The notes beneath the pieces were generated by a model. It was not told the origin of the DNA, searched no databases, and saw only the letters and a list, made by a program, of their open reading frames with translations. Positions 24,336-36,300 of a DNA stretch of 64,000 bases are shown here, one piece after another (position 1 is the first letter of the stretch; every line of letters begins with the position of its first letter). The position numbers and the translations under genes were made by a program. Origin of the DNA: Mesostigma viride (taxonomy: Eukaryota > Streptophyta > Mesostigmatophyceae > Mesostigmatales > Mesostigmataceae); the NCBI GenBank assembly GCA_009746045.1, contig RPFO01001984.1, positions 1 to 64,000 on the forward strand, written 5' to 3'.

Positions 24336-27300
24336 ACCCTCACACACACACACACACACACACATTTTCCTTGGACAGCCCCGGTAGGCGGCACCCCCCC
24401 ATACGGATGCAAGTACGTCGCGTTGGACTCGCGAAAATCGGCGGCCAAACGGGCCATACGACAGGCACGTGGGCGCGCGGCAGCGATGGGGGGGTGGGCT
24501 ATTAGATGGCTTGCATGCGGTTGGTAGTAAACATTTGTGTGTGTCTGTGAGTGCTTGTGCTGCATGCAGTATAGGAAAATTTGCGTGTGAGTGCTTGTGC
24601 TGGTTTCTGTAAACGTGTTTGTGTGCATGTGCTTGCGCTGCGTGCCTATTGCATGCACTTGCCAGTTGAGCCGCTCCTCCTGTTGCCTGTGTCAATGCAG
24701 CTTCCCTGGTGTGGATGCAACCTTCTCCCCCGTCTTGATGCTACCGGATGGGCAGTATGAGGTTGCAGCAGGGCTGCTGATTCGTTGTGTGGCGACCCTG
24801 CGAAGTGGGATTGGGGGTTGGTGTTGGGGTTGTAAATAGGTTTGGCTGTCTGTGCAAAGGGCGTGAGGGAGGGTAGGGGGATGGCTTGCTGCAACAGTGG
24901 GGGGTTGTTGTAGTAGCTCTGCTGGAGTGCCCTCTCTTTCCCTTGGAAGGATGGTCTGTTGCTGTGTCGAGCACGGGTCTAAGGTATGAATGCGTGGATG
25001 GACTTGTTTAGCAGCTTGTGTGTGCCTTCCATATGCTTCACATCTACTTTGTTACATAGCCCGTGCGTGCCTGCCACGACCTACTACTTGCCTTGTTACA
25101 CAGCCGGTGAATTCCCTGAATATGCTCTATACTGATCCTTGGCTCGGGCGCTTATGACATCATGACGTGCATGGAGGTGTCGCCACATGGCACATGTGGT
25201 CCCTGCGCAGGTGCTCGTGGCGCCCGAGCTTGACCTGCTGTTTGTGCTGTCCGAGAATGATGGGGTCAGCGTCTGCAAGGCAAGTGGCTGGTGGTCACTA
25301 CACCGCACTTGGCATCCGTCACGCACGCAGCACCTGGCGTCCATAGGGCAGATGAAGTGTGGCATCTGCCGCACTCACATGTGACTCGGTGGTCTTCACA
25401 CTGACCATTGTGCGCACCTGTGTGCTGGCACACCTTTCTGCATGGCACAGCCTTTGGTTCTAGCTTGGGTAAACGCAGCGGTAAAGGGGTTGTGAAGAAT
25501 TCATATAGTACAAACTAAACTGTCATATAACCCGCTTCTTTTGTGTTCTGCCAATGTACATATACTCACGTCAGGCTTGCAGTGTAGGACAGATAGGGGA
25601 GACAGGGGAGATGGGAGAGATAGGGCAGGTAGAAGAGATAGGGGAGATAGGGCAGATAGGGCAGATACGGGAGAAGGGGGAGAAGGGGGAGAACGGGGAG
25701 AAGGGGGAGAAGGGGGAGAAGGGGGAGAAGGGGGAGAAGGGGGAGAAGGGGAGAAGGGGGAGAAGGGGGAGAAGGGGGAGAAGGGGGAGAAGGGGGAGAA
25801 GGGGGAGAAGGGGGAGAAGGGGGAGAAGGGGGAGAAGGGGGAGAAGGGGAGGGGGAGAAGGGGGAGAAGGGGGAGAAGGGGGAGAAGGGGAGAAGGGGAG
25901 AAGGGGGAGAAGGGGGAGAAGGGGAGCAGGGGGAGCAGGGGGAGAAGGGGGAGAAGGGGGAGAAGGGGGAGAGGGGGAGAGGGGGGAGAGGGGGGAGAGG
26001 GGGAGAGGGGGGGGAGAAGGGGGAGAAGGGAGAGAGGGGAGAAGGGGGGGAGAGGGGGAGAGGGGGAGAGGGGAGAGGGGGGAGAGGGGGGAGAGGGGAG
26101 AGGGGAGAGGGGGGAGAGGGGGAGAGGGGAGAGGGGGAGAGGGGGAGAGGGGGAGAGGGGGAGAGGGGGAGAGGGGGAGAGGGGGGAGAGGGGGAGAGGG
26201 GGAGAGGGGGAGAGGGGGAGAGGGGGGAGAGGGGGAGAGGGGGGAGAGGGGGGGAGAGGGGGAGAGGGGGGAGAGGGGGGAGAGGGGGAGAGGGGGAGAG
26301 GGGGAGAAGGGGGAGAAGGGGGAGAAGGGGAGAAGGGGGGGAAGCGGGAGGAGGGGTGGAAATGAGAGATACGATTGTTTTGGTAGGTTGTTTGGCTGGC
26401 CCCATGCAAGCCATCTACAGCGCTGTCCATGTCAGAGTGTGAATGTGTTGCCCGTGAACCGTTATGCGGTTTGGATCTGGTTGGGCAATTCATGCCACTG
26501 TGGTGCCTTCAGAAGTGATCTGCTTTTTTTTTTTTTTACTGTCTGCATTCTGGGGGGGAACCTTGCAGCGAGTGCTGATCATGCCGTGGCCGCAGCCAGT
26601 GTCTGACCTAGACAACGTACCACGCCTGCCATGCCATGCCGCTGCGTGTGTGCAGCTTCCGTCCTTGGACCCTTTTGCCCAGCTGGCGCCGACCAAAGGT
26701 TGCAGGTAGGCCAATGCTTCTACTGGAAGCCGCGTACGTGTCACAGTACAAGCAGATTCTCTGTTCTCTCCGCAACACTTTCTCTTCCCTTACCATCACT
26801 GCTTCTATTTTTGTTGGTGTTGTGGCACGTCTCATAGTGCTAGTCCTGATGCTATTCAACATGGAATAACATTAGGATGCTCGCCGTGGATGTTGCCCGT
26901 TGAAGCGTACAGTGGTGTGGTCGGAGCCGTGGTCACGAGCTGGGGCTCCCTGGACGCTTCCTTTGGTCGGCTTGGCTGGCCTGCCTGGTGCAAGGCTGGG
27001 CGTGCACTCAGCCAAGTGGTCATAGGGACAGCATGGGTCCAATCGGGAGACTGATTACCATGACAGCTGGCGAGCAAAGCCTATTGCAGACATGCGTATC
27101 GCTCCCTATGGCCTGGCCCTGCCAGCTCGGCAAGAAGCCAGGGACTCTGGGACATGTTGCTTCTCATTGTCTACGTCCCACATTCGCGGTGACGCTACCA
27201 CACTTCAGCGTATTTTGAATTGTGGGCAGTTAGTGTGCTTATTTCAAAGCGCAGGTAATGGCCATGCGTTGCGGTACCCGTCAGGTAAGGTGCTAGTGCT

Positions 27301-30300
27301 GAAAATTGGTGTGGTTGGTGTGCTGGTCTCCGTATCCTCCCCTCGGCGACCCGCGGGGTATGAACCTGGCAAGTTGATGGAGCTGAAGCAAAGCCCTCGG
27401 CAAGCGGCTCTGGCTGGCATGGCAGCCTGCCAGTCTCCACCCTGCCCTGTCCCATGCTCGCTGCGGACGTGTGTGTTTCGAGCTGTCTGCCCCTGCTTCA
27501 CACACACATGTACCCACACATACACATACACACATACACAGCGTGTTTGCGTGGGACAGCACACGCCGCGTGCTGGCTGCCGGCATAAAGCGGCGGCTGC
27601 TGCTGTTGGAGCTGACGGATGGCGACCGCTTTATATTGGTGGGTCAAAGGCTGCCTTTCATCGGCGGGTAAGGGCCGCTTTACATAGTTATTATACTGCT
27701 GTAGGAAGCATTTTGTGCGGAAACCTTGAATATTGTCATAACTTGCATCGGTGGGTACAATCCGGTTAACATAGTTACAATAAGTATTTGTGCGGAAGCC
27801 TTGAATGTTTGTCAGAACTTACATCGGTGGGTACAGGCTGCTTTACACGGGCAGGCAAGGGGCAGGCAAGGGGCAGGCAAGAGGCAGGCAAGCTGTACAT
27901 AGGTGGGTGGCAAAGCTTTAGGGTGGTGGGTGGGCACCGTTTTGATTCGGTGGGCGGTTACTGCCTCGCATCGGTGGGTGGCGGGATAGCCTCGACCTGC
28001 AACCTGACCAGAGACACAGGAACGGTAGCGGCTGGCAGCTCTCAGCTGGCATGGTCGCTAGTACAAGTTACAGTACTGGTTGATGTACGTGGTGCTGGAG
28101 GATGCATGGCTACTTGCCACGGATTGCTTGAGCATGCACGCACGCGTCTCCTGCCTGGCTCATGGATTGGTCATCGGCTCTCTAGTTAGTCTCTCGCTCA
28201 TGTGTCAACGCTGGTGGGCTCACGCATTTCTCTCATCTGCGTGTTCTGACCTTTATGCCCTCTCTTTTGTGCGCGCGCAGACCAAAGAGCTGGGTGTCCC
28301 CGAGGTGCCTGTGGCCATGGAGTGGTGCGCAGAGTGCCTCATGCTGGGCCTAAAGAAGGAGTACCTGCTCATGGACAGCCGGACGGGGGCAATCACGGAG
28401 GTGCGCCCGCCACTCTAATCCCCGCTGCCTCACCCACCTGCACCGGCAGCTTCTCGCCGCGCTCTGCCTCGCTGTCGCCCTTGCTGCCTTGTCCTCTGCA
28501 CCCGCTGCCTCCACATCTTCTGCCATGGTCACCGCACCGGCGGCCACTTTTCATCCTCCTCGTGCAACTGGGTGTGCACTTGACCTTACTTACTTAGGAC
28601 GTGACGGATGCGGGCAGCGCGAGCTGGCCTGTGAGGCACTGCCTGGCGCCTGCCGTTGGCACAGACTCTACCGCCCTGGCCTGATTGTGGCGTCGTGTCT
28701 GCTTAATATGGGCCTGCTACAGGCATGGCATGCCGAGATGCCGTCCACAAGAACATGACCCCTTCTGTTTGTGCCCCATGCCGTGACCCTTATTTCCTTA
28801 TTCCCTTCTGTGCATGCGATGCGTTCTATGCTGCCCTCTGCCAGCATCGTCTGCGCTTCTAGAAAGGGTAGGTGTGGTTGCAGGACTGGGTTTAGGGTTT
28901 AGGGTTTAGGGTTTAATACCCCAAACAGGAAGGGTAGGTGTGTTGGCAGGACTGGGTTTAGGGTTTAGGGTTTAATACCCTAAACAGAAAGGGTAGGTGT
29001 GGTGGCAGGACTGGGTTTAGGGTTTAGGGTTTAATACCCTAAACAGAAAGGGTAGGTGTGGTGGCAGGACTGGGTTAAGGGTTTAGGGTTTAATACCCTA
29101 AACAGAAAGGGTAGGCGTGGTGGCAGGACTGGGTTTAGGGTTTAATACCTTAAACACAAACGGTTGGTGTGGGGGCACGACTGGGTTTAGGCTTTAGGGT
29201 TGAATACCCTAAACCGAATGGGTAGGTATGGTTGCATGACTGCATGGGCACCCCTGCACCCCTGCGGGCATCCAGCGATGGCATGCTACGAGTGGTCAAC
29301 ACCTGCCCATGTCAAGGCACCAATGAAGCACACCCCTGTGTTGTGTTGTGCGCTCGCGTCACTCACTGCGTTGCACTGCCCTTATGGTTGCTCTCGTCAA
29401 CCCTGCGTGTGCCCCAGCTGTTTGCCACGGGCCGGTCCGGCGCGCCCCTCATCCTCAAGCTCAGTGAAGGAGAGCTCTTGCTTGGCAAGGTGAGGCCATG
29501 AGTAGTTGCTTGGCAAGGTGAGGCCATGAGTAGTTGCTTGGCAAGGTGAGGCCATGAGTAGTTGCTTGGCAAGGTGAGGCCATGAGTAGTTGCTTGGCAA
29601 GGTGAGGCCATGAGTAGTTGCTTGGCAAGGTGAGGCCATGAGTAGTTGCTTGGCAAGGTGAGGCCATGAGTAGTTGCTTGGCAAGGTGAGGCCACGAGTA
29701 GTTGCTTGGCAAGGTGAGGCCATGAGTAGTTGCTTGGCAAGGTGGGGGTGGCGCACGCGCTTGGCAAGGCCATCCGGCAGGCAATGTTCCTTTCCATGCC
29801 CCTCTACTGCCTTTTTCCCTCTTCTTCGCATACCACCACAATTCTCTGCAATCCTCATGTCCCTTTTTTCCTAAAGTAAGCAACCAGCTTGCTTTAGTTG
29901 CTCCTAGAGTAGTTGCTCCTGAAGTAGTCGCTCTTAAGAAAGCAACCGGGCGGCCCTTGACCCGGAGTGGTAGCCATCCCCCCAAGCTCCGCCTGGTCGT
30001 TCTCCAACCATGGGCTCTCCCCCCCTGTCCAACCCCATTTCTCGCAATGCACTCAATGCTCTCGCTCTCAATGCACATTAAGCTCGTTGGCCGGGGCATG
30101 CCCCTCCCCCCTTAGTCTCATTCCCGCCCTGTCCATGCCCTCCTCCCACACTCCACACCCACTTGGCTCACGACTCATCTCACAAGCTTCGCACACTTCA
30201 CCTGCGTTTTAACCTGACACGCTCCACCAAATGACGAACGCAGGGCAACTCGGGCATTTTCACTGGGGTGGACGGCAAGCCCACGCGCAAGAGCAGCCTG

Positions 30301-33300
30301 AGGTGGTGCGTGTGCGCGTGTGTTGACGTCTGTCACGGCGCTTCACGATGAAGCTTCACCGTTCCACCATCATGTCTGGATACTGTCCCTTGTGCTTTGT
30401 CCACGTTGGTTGGTCGAAGGGCGTGAGCAGGGGCCGCCTTGTATCCATTTTAGCTGTGATCGCACAACTGCATGATTGATGCCACCACCAGCTTGTGTTT
30501 CTCCTGATAGTCCTAGGCACCCCCCTCCTCTCCATGGGACGACCCTTGATGCCATTCGCTCATGCTTGTCGCCACACCATTGGATGCACTGTCCCCCCCC
30601 TGGTGTAGGTCGGATACGCCACTGGCGGTGCTCGCCTGCCCTCCCTACGCTCTGGCGCTGTTGCCTCGATTCGTGGAGGTAGGTACGCACGCATGGGCCG
30701 TTTGCCTGCGCATTCCCCCGCTTTTTTGGCTGCTGGCATCCGACACTACCCATCCAGTCCTCATCTTTGTTATGACAGGTCAGGGCTGTGGCCCGATCTG
30801 TCTAGCTTGGATAGCCTGTCTGGCCTCATGGGGTGGAATCTGGGCAAGCAGGAGCAGGCTGGAGATCGTGATGGGGTGGGGGGGGGGACAACAATATTAA
30901 GCTGGCATGTAGCCCATGCCCTGGTTATCGTCTCAACAAGCAGCGGACGGAAGATGTCGGTTTTGTGGAGCAGGTGGATGATTTCATACCACTGATGGCT
31001 GATGTGTGGGTGTGTGAGGGGAGGGAGGGGGGCCGGGACAGTGTCTGCTGTCTCAGAGGCAGGTCGCACGACACTTGTGTTCAACACATAATGCCTCTTG
31101 TGTCGGATGCTGCCTTGGAGTCAGGCAGTTTCCCCCTTGCCAGACCTACTGACACCCGTCAGACGCTCTCACGCCTTGCGCTTTCTGCTGTGTCAATCCT
31201 GGTGTCCACTCACCGTTCCCTGCACTTTTGTCCTGGCATCCGTGCATTGATCCCCCCCGGTTGATGCTGCCATCCCAAACAGATCCGACTGGTGGAGCCC
31301 CCCTACGCGCTGACGCAGGCGGTGCCGGTGCAGGACATGCAGGTGTGTGGGGGGGGAGCTGGCGGGCAGCACGGGGGTGAACAGGGAGGCTTTGTAACGA
31401 CGAGCTGGGGGGGCGTGTAGGTGGGCGTATGGTGAAGCCGTGCTGGGCATGCTGGGGGGCCTGCGATCACGCAGGAGCGAACGAGGAGAATTATTTTGCC
31501 ATGGCTGCACTGGCATGCAGTGGCGCCCCTAGTTTCTCCGCCGCCTCTGCTTGTCAACCACAGTGTGCACACAGATGACCCTGGGATGTGGAGAGTTGAT
31601 GTCACATGGCCTATGCAGGTCATGTAAGTGAGACTTGCAGGTGTTTTCACGCATTGCAGCGTATTTCATGCACTCCATTCATGTTTTATTGCAAACAATT
31701 TTTTCCTCCTGTTCACCTTTGCCCTGACTTTCAGACTTTTTTTTTGCAAACTTATAGCCCGAGGCGGGGCCCGAGATTAATTAAGAGGTACCTTGAAATT
31801 AAATAAGAGACATGCCTCTACCCAGATATATTTTTGGACGCGAGTTCCGATTGCCGTTAACTTGTAGTTTTGGACGGCAAGTCGACAACATGTCAAGCCG
31901 TTTAATTCATTTCGACTTTTACATTTTCAAGTAATCGTCAAAAAAGGATCACTTATATACCCGACTTCTCCGTTAAATCTCATCGACCGGGTTTCGAAAC
32001 AACCCACGAACGCCGTAGATGCAGATCCAACGGAGTAAACAACGTCACGACCGACGCGGCGCCAAATAGTCGCCTAGGTTCCTAGCTTTTCTGCGAGCCA
32101 TTTTCGTGCCGCGTCGTGTACCCGTGAGATGTACCCGTGAGATGTACCCGTGAGATGCAAAATCCGCTTGCCAGACCGGGATTCCGGGAACTCCGTCCAA
32201 TACGGTCGTGCAGTACCACCAATGCACTACCAATCTATCAATCGTACAATACTACGACTTAACGCCAACAGAAACTCGCCTCCAGAACTATATATTCATA
32301 GAGGCACGCCTCTTATTTAATTTCAAGGTACCTCTTATTTAATCTCAGCCCCCGCAGACTTGTCAGTTGTCTTCTCCCGGTTATGGCTAAGTTTTGCAAA
32401 AAACCTAAGTCCTAAGTCGAAACCATTTTTTCCTCCTGTTGCCAACCACGCATTAATGGTGCCCCAACATTTGGTGTGGCATGCGCGTGCGCTACCATGT
32501 CGATGCAAGGTACGACGGTCAATCTATCCGCTAGTACGACATGATCGTGTCCCCTAGTTTTGCATCCGAGTGTCCCCTCATACTACATCACAGTGTCCCC
32601 TCGTACTGCATCCTACAGTAGTGCCCCCTAAAACCACACCTTGCTCGGTGTCACATAATCTGCTGCCGCTGCTGCCGCCCAGGGAGCAGAAAAGCTGCAT
32701 GGGTGCCGTCATATTCTGAAAGCCGTCATCCGCCACGCTTATCCAGGCACAGGGCCCCACCCATCTGGCACTGCTGCATTCTGCAACGCATCCATGTATG
32801 TACCTATAGTGACCGCTGGCTCTGAGGGCGGGCCCAAGCGCTCAGGCCATCACGCCTGCTCATCGTGCCTCATCATACCACCTCACGGCGCCAGCTCATC
32901 ATGCTCATTGTGCCTCATCATGCCACTTCACCGTGACAACTCTTCATGCTCCTTGTGACCTGGCGGCTTCTACCCTCATTTGACAAGACCTGTACCCCTC
33001 CACATGCAGATAGAGTTTGTGGTGTTTACTATTTTCGTCTTCTTTGCTTCTTCCTCCTGGTCAGGTGTCCATTTGTTCACATCGTGTGTCGATCGGGCTC
33101 CTGGGTATCGATCGGACCCCTGCCTCCTGTTCTGCCCCTCCATCCATATATTACCCCCCCCGCCTCAACCCCCCTTGTCTCCTGCCCAGCTCCTGCAAGG
33201 GCACGGCGGGCAGCATGCGGTGGTCGCGTCGCGCTCCACTGTGTACTTGCTGCGGCAGCTGCCGTTTCTGGATCAGGTGAGGCGTCAGGGAACAGCGCGA

Positions 33301-36300
33301 TGTGTGTTGCATCGCGGTGTATTTATACAGGTGACGGATCAGGGAACTTTCTGTACAGTGGCTGTATTTTGAACCAGATGAGGAACAGTGAGATGTATGT
33401 TGCATGTTTTCACCGGACCAGGTGAAGGAGCAGTAACAGGAGACATGGCATGTGTTGATTTGGGCGAGGGAACAACGAGGCGCTTGTATGCTCGTGCAGC
33501 TGGAATCTTGGAGGGCGGGAGCAGGGGATGATACTATGTGGTTTTGTTGGTTTGTCGGAGGTAACGTCGGATGTAACGGAAAGTAATATCACGATTTTGC
33601 TTACTGCAACCCACTGCTATGTAGGGCGCAATGCCCACAACCCTGCGGGCGTTGCAATGTCCCTTCATCCGTGGAAGGCTGTTCGAGCCTGGAACCCGTG
33701 TGCCCTGCCCCCCCCCACCCCTTGGCTAGTGTGTGGGGCGCTGGCGGCACACAACCTAGCGCATAAAGTAGCTCCTTGCCATTTTCTATCCACAAACAGC
33801 CCACATGGTTAACATGGCAGCCCGTTTTAAAATCCATGTTTAGCAATTTGAACTCAACGAGTCAAGACGTGCTCCTGCTCCCACCCCCCATGTGCCCATC
33901 CCAAGTACGGGCTGCTGCCCCTTCCACCCCCCGTGTGTATGATGTTGGTTTGGGCGCACGCTGATGCGCATGTGGCCACCCACTTGCATGATGTGTTTTG
34001 CGGACTTGCTTTGCGTGCGCATGGCCACTATTCTGTATTGCCGCCCAATCCTCATCACACAATAGGCGCGCGATCTGGGCCGTTACCTTGAGTTTGAGGC
34101 GGCGCTGGATTTGTGTGCTCTTGCGATGGCACGTGACGACATGGGGCCGGATCAATCGAAGGAGACAGCATCTGCGCTGCACGCACACTATGGGGTGAGC
34201 TGACCATCAACTGCCTCATGACCCCCTGCCATGGGTATGCAAGCTCAGACGTATACGTCGTCCACATTATTGATTTTTTTGAAAATAAATAATTTCTGGA
34301 AAACCTTCTGGCTGAAAACGCTAAAACAAACAAAGAAAATTTAATTAACTAAATCCCGGGGCACTGGACTGACTTAGGGATGAATTTAAAAAACAAACAA
34401 TAAAAAATTAATGAATTAAATCTTTCCTGCCCTTGGGTGTTATTCTGGGGGAAACAGCATGCAAACAACAGAAAAGCCGGGGATCTTACCGTTGTAAAAA
34501 ATACACGACTGACTTGGGCGGCTGCAGGACGAAAAAACAAACAAAGGATTGTATTAAGTAGAGAACTTCCGGGGACCCCTAAGTAGCTCCCAACAATCGA
34601 TCCAGGGTAATTCATAAATGCGCACAGGGAAAAAATTGAATGTGACCTACAAATCAATGATGCGGACGGTGTGCACACTCTTGCACCCACCCACACAGAG
34701 CATGGGCAATGCAGTGATCCGTGTGGCAGTAAAGAGTCGGGCAGTAAAGAATGGCCCAGTGAGCTGTTGGCCAGCAAAATGTCGGCGTGACTCCGCTCTT
34801 CCCTTGGCCCCACTTGAATACACGGCACATAGGCATCCCTTCATGTGCATGAAAAGAGATTATGGTGGGGGGGGGCGACTCAGACCCCCCTATTATGGTA
34901 ACCAGGGGTGGTGGCCTGATCGACCCACTGTTGTTCCCATCCGACCAGATCCTACCTACGCACACCCGATATAAATTAACCTGTACCCCTGATGCTCACC
35001 ATGGCTCTAGCAAGTGTGCATGGTCGCATTGGCGCATCGGCTCACATTTGCGATCGGCGCCTCAGGCACCCATCCACCACCCATCCCCAGCACTATTGCA
35101 TGCCCCTCAGTAACCCATATCCAATTCCAGTGTGCTCCACCTAGCCAGGCAAACACCTTCATGCATATGCGGTTGCACCACCCGCCCCAACGGCCCTACC
35201 GCTGACTCCCCCGTCTGACTCCTTTTTGCCTCCTTTCCCCCCTCTATCACCCTCCCCTCCCCCCCCTCTATTCCCCGCGCCCCAACCCCCCCCCTCTTTC
35301 CCCACCGCTCCCCCTCCCCCAGTACCGCCTGCTGTCGCACGGTGAATTCTCCAAGGGCCTGCGCCACCTACAGGACTCGCACGCACTCACCACACCCCAG
35401 CTGCTCTCCCTCTTCCCGCCCCTCTACGAGCTGGCGCTTCGCTACGGCGCGCAGCCCCAGCTGCCTCTGCCGCCGCTCGAGCCACCTGGGGGACATCCTA
35501 CCGAGCTGGCGTCGCCCGGCCATGAGTGGGACCCTGGCTCGAGCCACGGTGGGCACGGGTCCGAATCGGAAGGCTACGGCAGTGGTTATGACCCGGACGG
35601 CATGGGAGGTGACGTGGAAGGGACGCACGGGTTTGGCCCCGCGGTGGCTTCTGTCGCCTGCCCCCTGGACATCCTGGCAGGTGACTCTGGTGGGGCGGGC
35701 CTTCCGCTGGACGATGGGCATGAGCTAGCGGAGTCGCCGTTTGTGGCCCTCATGGCGCTGCTGCAAGAGTTGCGGGCGCAGCTGCGTGCGGATGCCAGCA
35801 GGAAGCAGCAGGAGGCCATGACGGGGCACGTAGCGACTGGCCGTGACGGCGCGCACACCCCCTTGATGGCGTTGAGTCGGGAGGGCACCCCGCGCAGTGG
35901 GGGCCTGATGGGGACGCCGAGGGCTCCCGGTGCTGGTCGGGGAGTGGCAGGTGAGCATCCCGGTGCTGGCAGCCCGCTCATTTCCACCTCATTGCTCGCT
36001 CGTGGCCACCTCTTGGGATGGGCATGACAGGGAGTGTATCCCCTTTGCTTGATCTTCGGGGTCAGAAGACGTCGGGTGTCATGGCACGGACACGGGTGGT
36101 GCATTGTAGAGGGTGGTCATCTTCATGCCGCCCGCCTTGTACCTCCTGCCTTGGCTGCTTGCCGGAGACGGAGGGGAGGGTGTGTGGAAGGGGGGCCAAC
36201 AGGACTCGGGGCATGGCAGGTTACCCCTCTCTGGGGGGACGTTTATCGCTATACTGTTTAAATATACGTGAGGAGTATTGATCAAGGTAAGGTTGGATCA

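Noticed and set aside
23600-24695. Cys-Val and His-Thr repeat open frames
   Set aside because: Translation of GT/CA microsatellites in VPS39 intron 1.
24660-24770. Additional VPS39 exon ([20 protein letters not shown])
   Set aside because: It does not fit any phase between exons 1 and 2, while exon 1 extended to 23,619 or 23,628 joins exon 2 in frame and aligns with the family.
25501-26606. Gly/Glu/Lys-rich and Ser/Pro-rich open frames of 270-350 codons
   Set aside because: They arise from the polypurine tract inside VPS39 intron 2.
28860-29222. Chromosome end
   Set aside because: TTTAGGG units are few, mixed with other sequence and flanked by VPS39 exons on both sides, so they are interstitial.
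29479-29740. CRISPR array
   Set aside because: Repeats are contiguous with no unique spacers, and the surrounding gene is eukaryotic.
29363-30099. Minus-strand repeat protein ([17 protein letters not shown])
   Set aside because: Antisense of the 28-bp donor array; no independent support.
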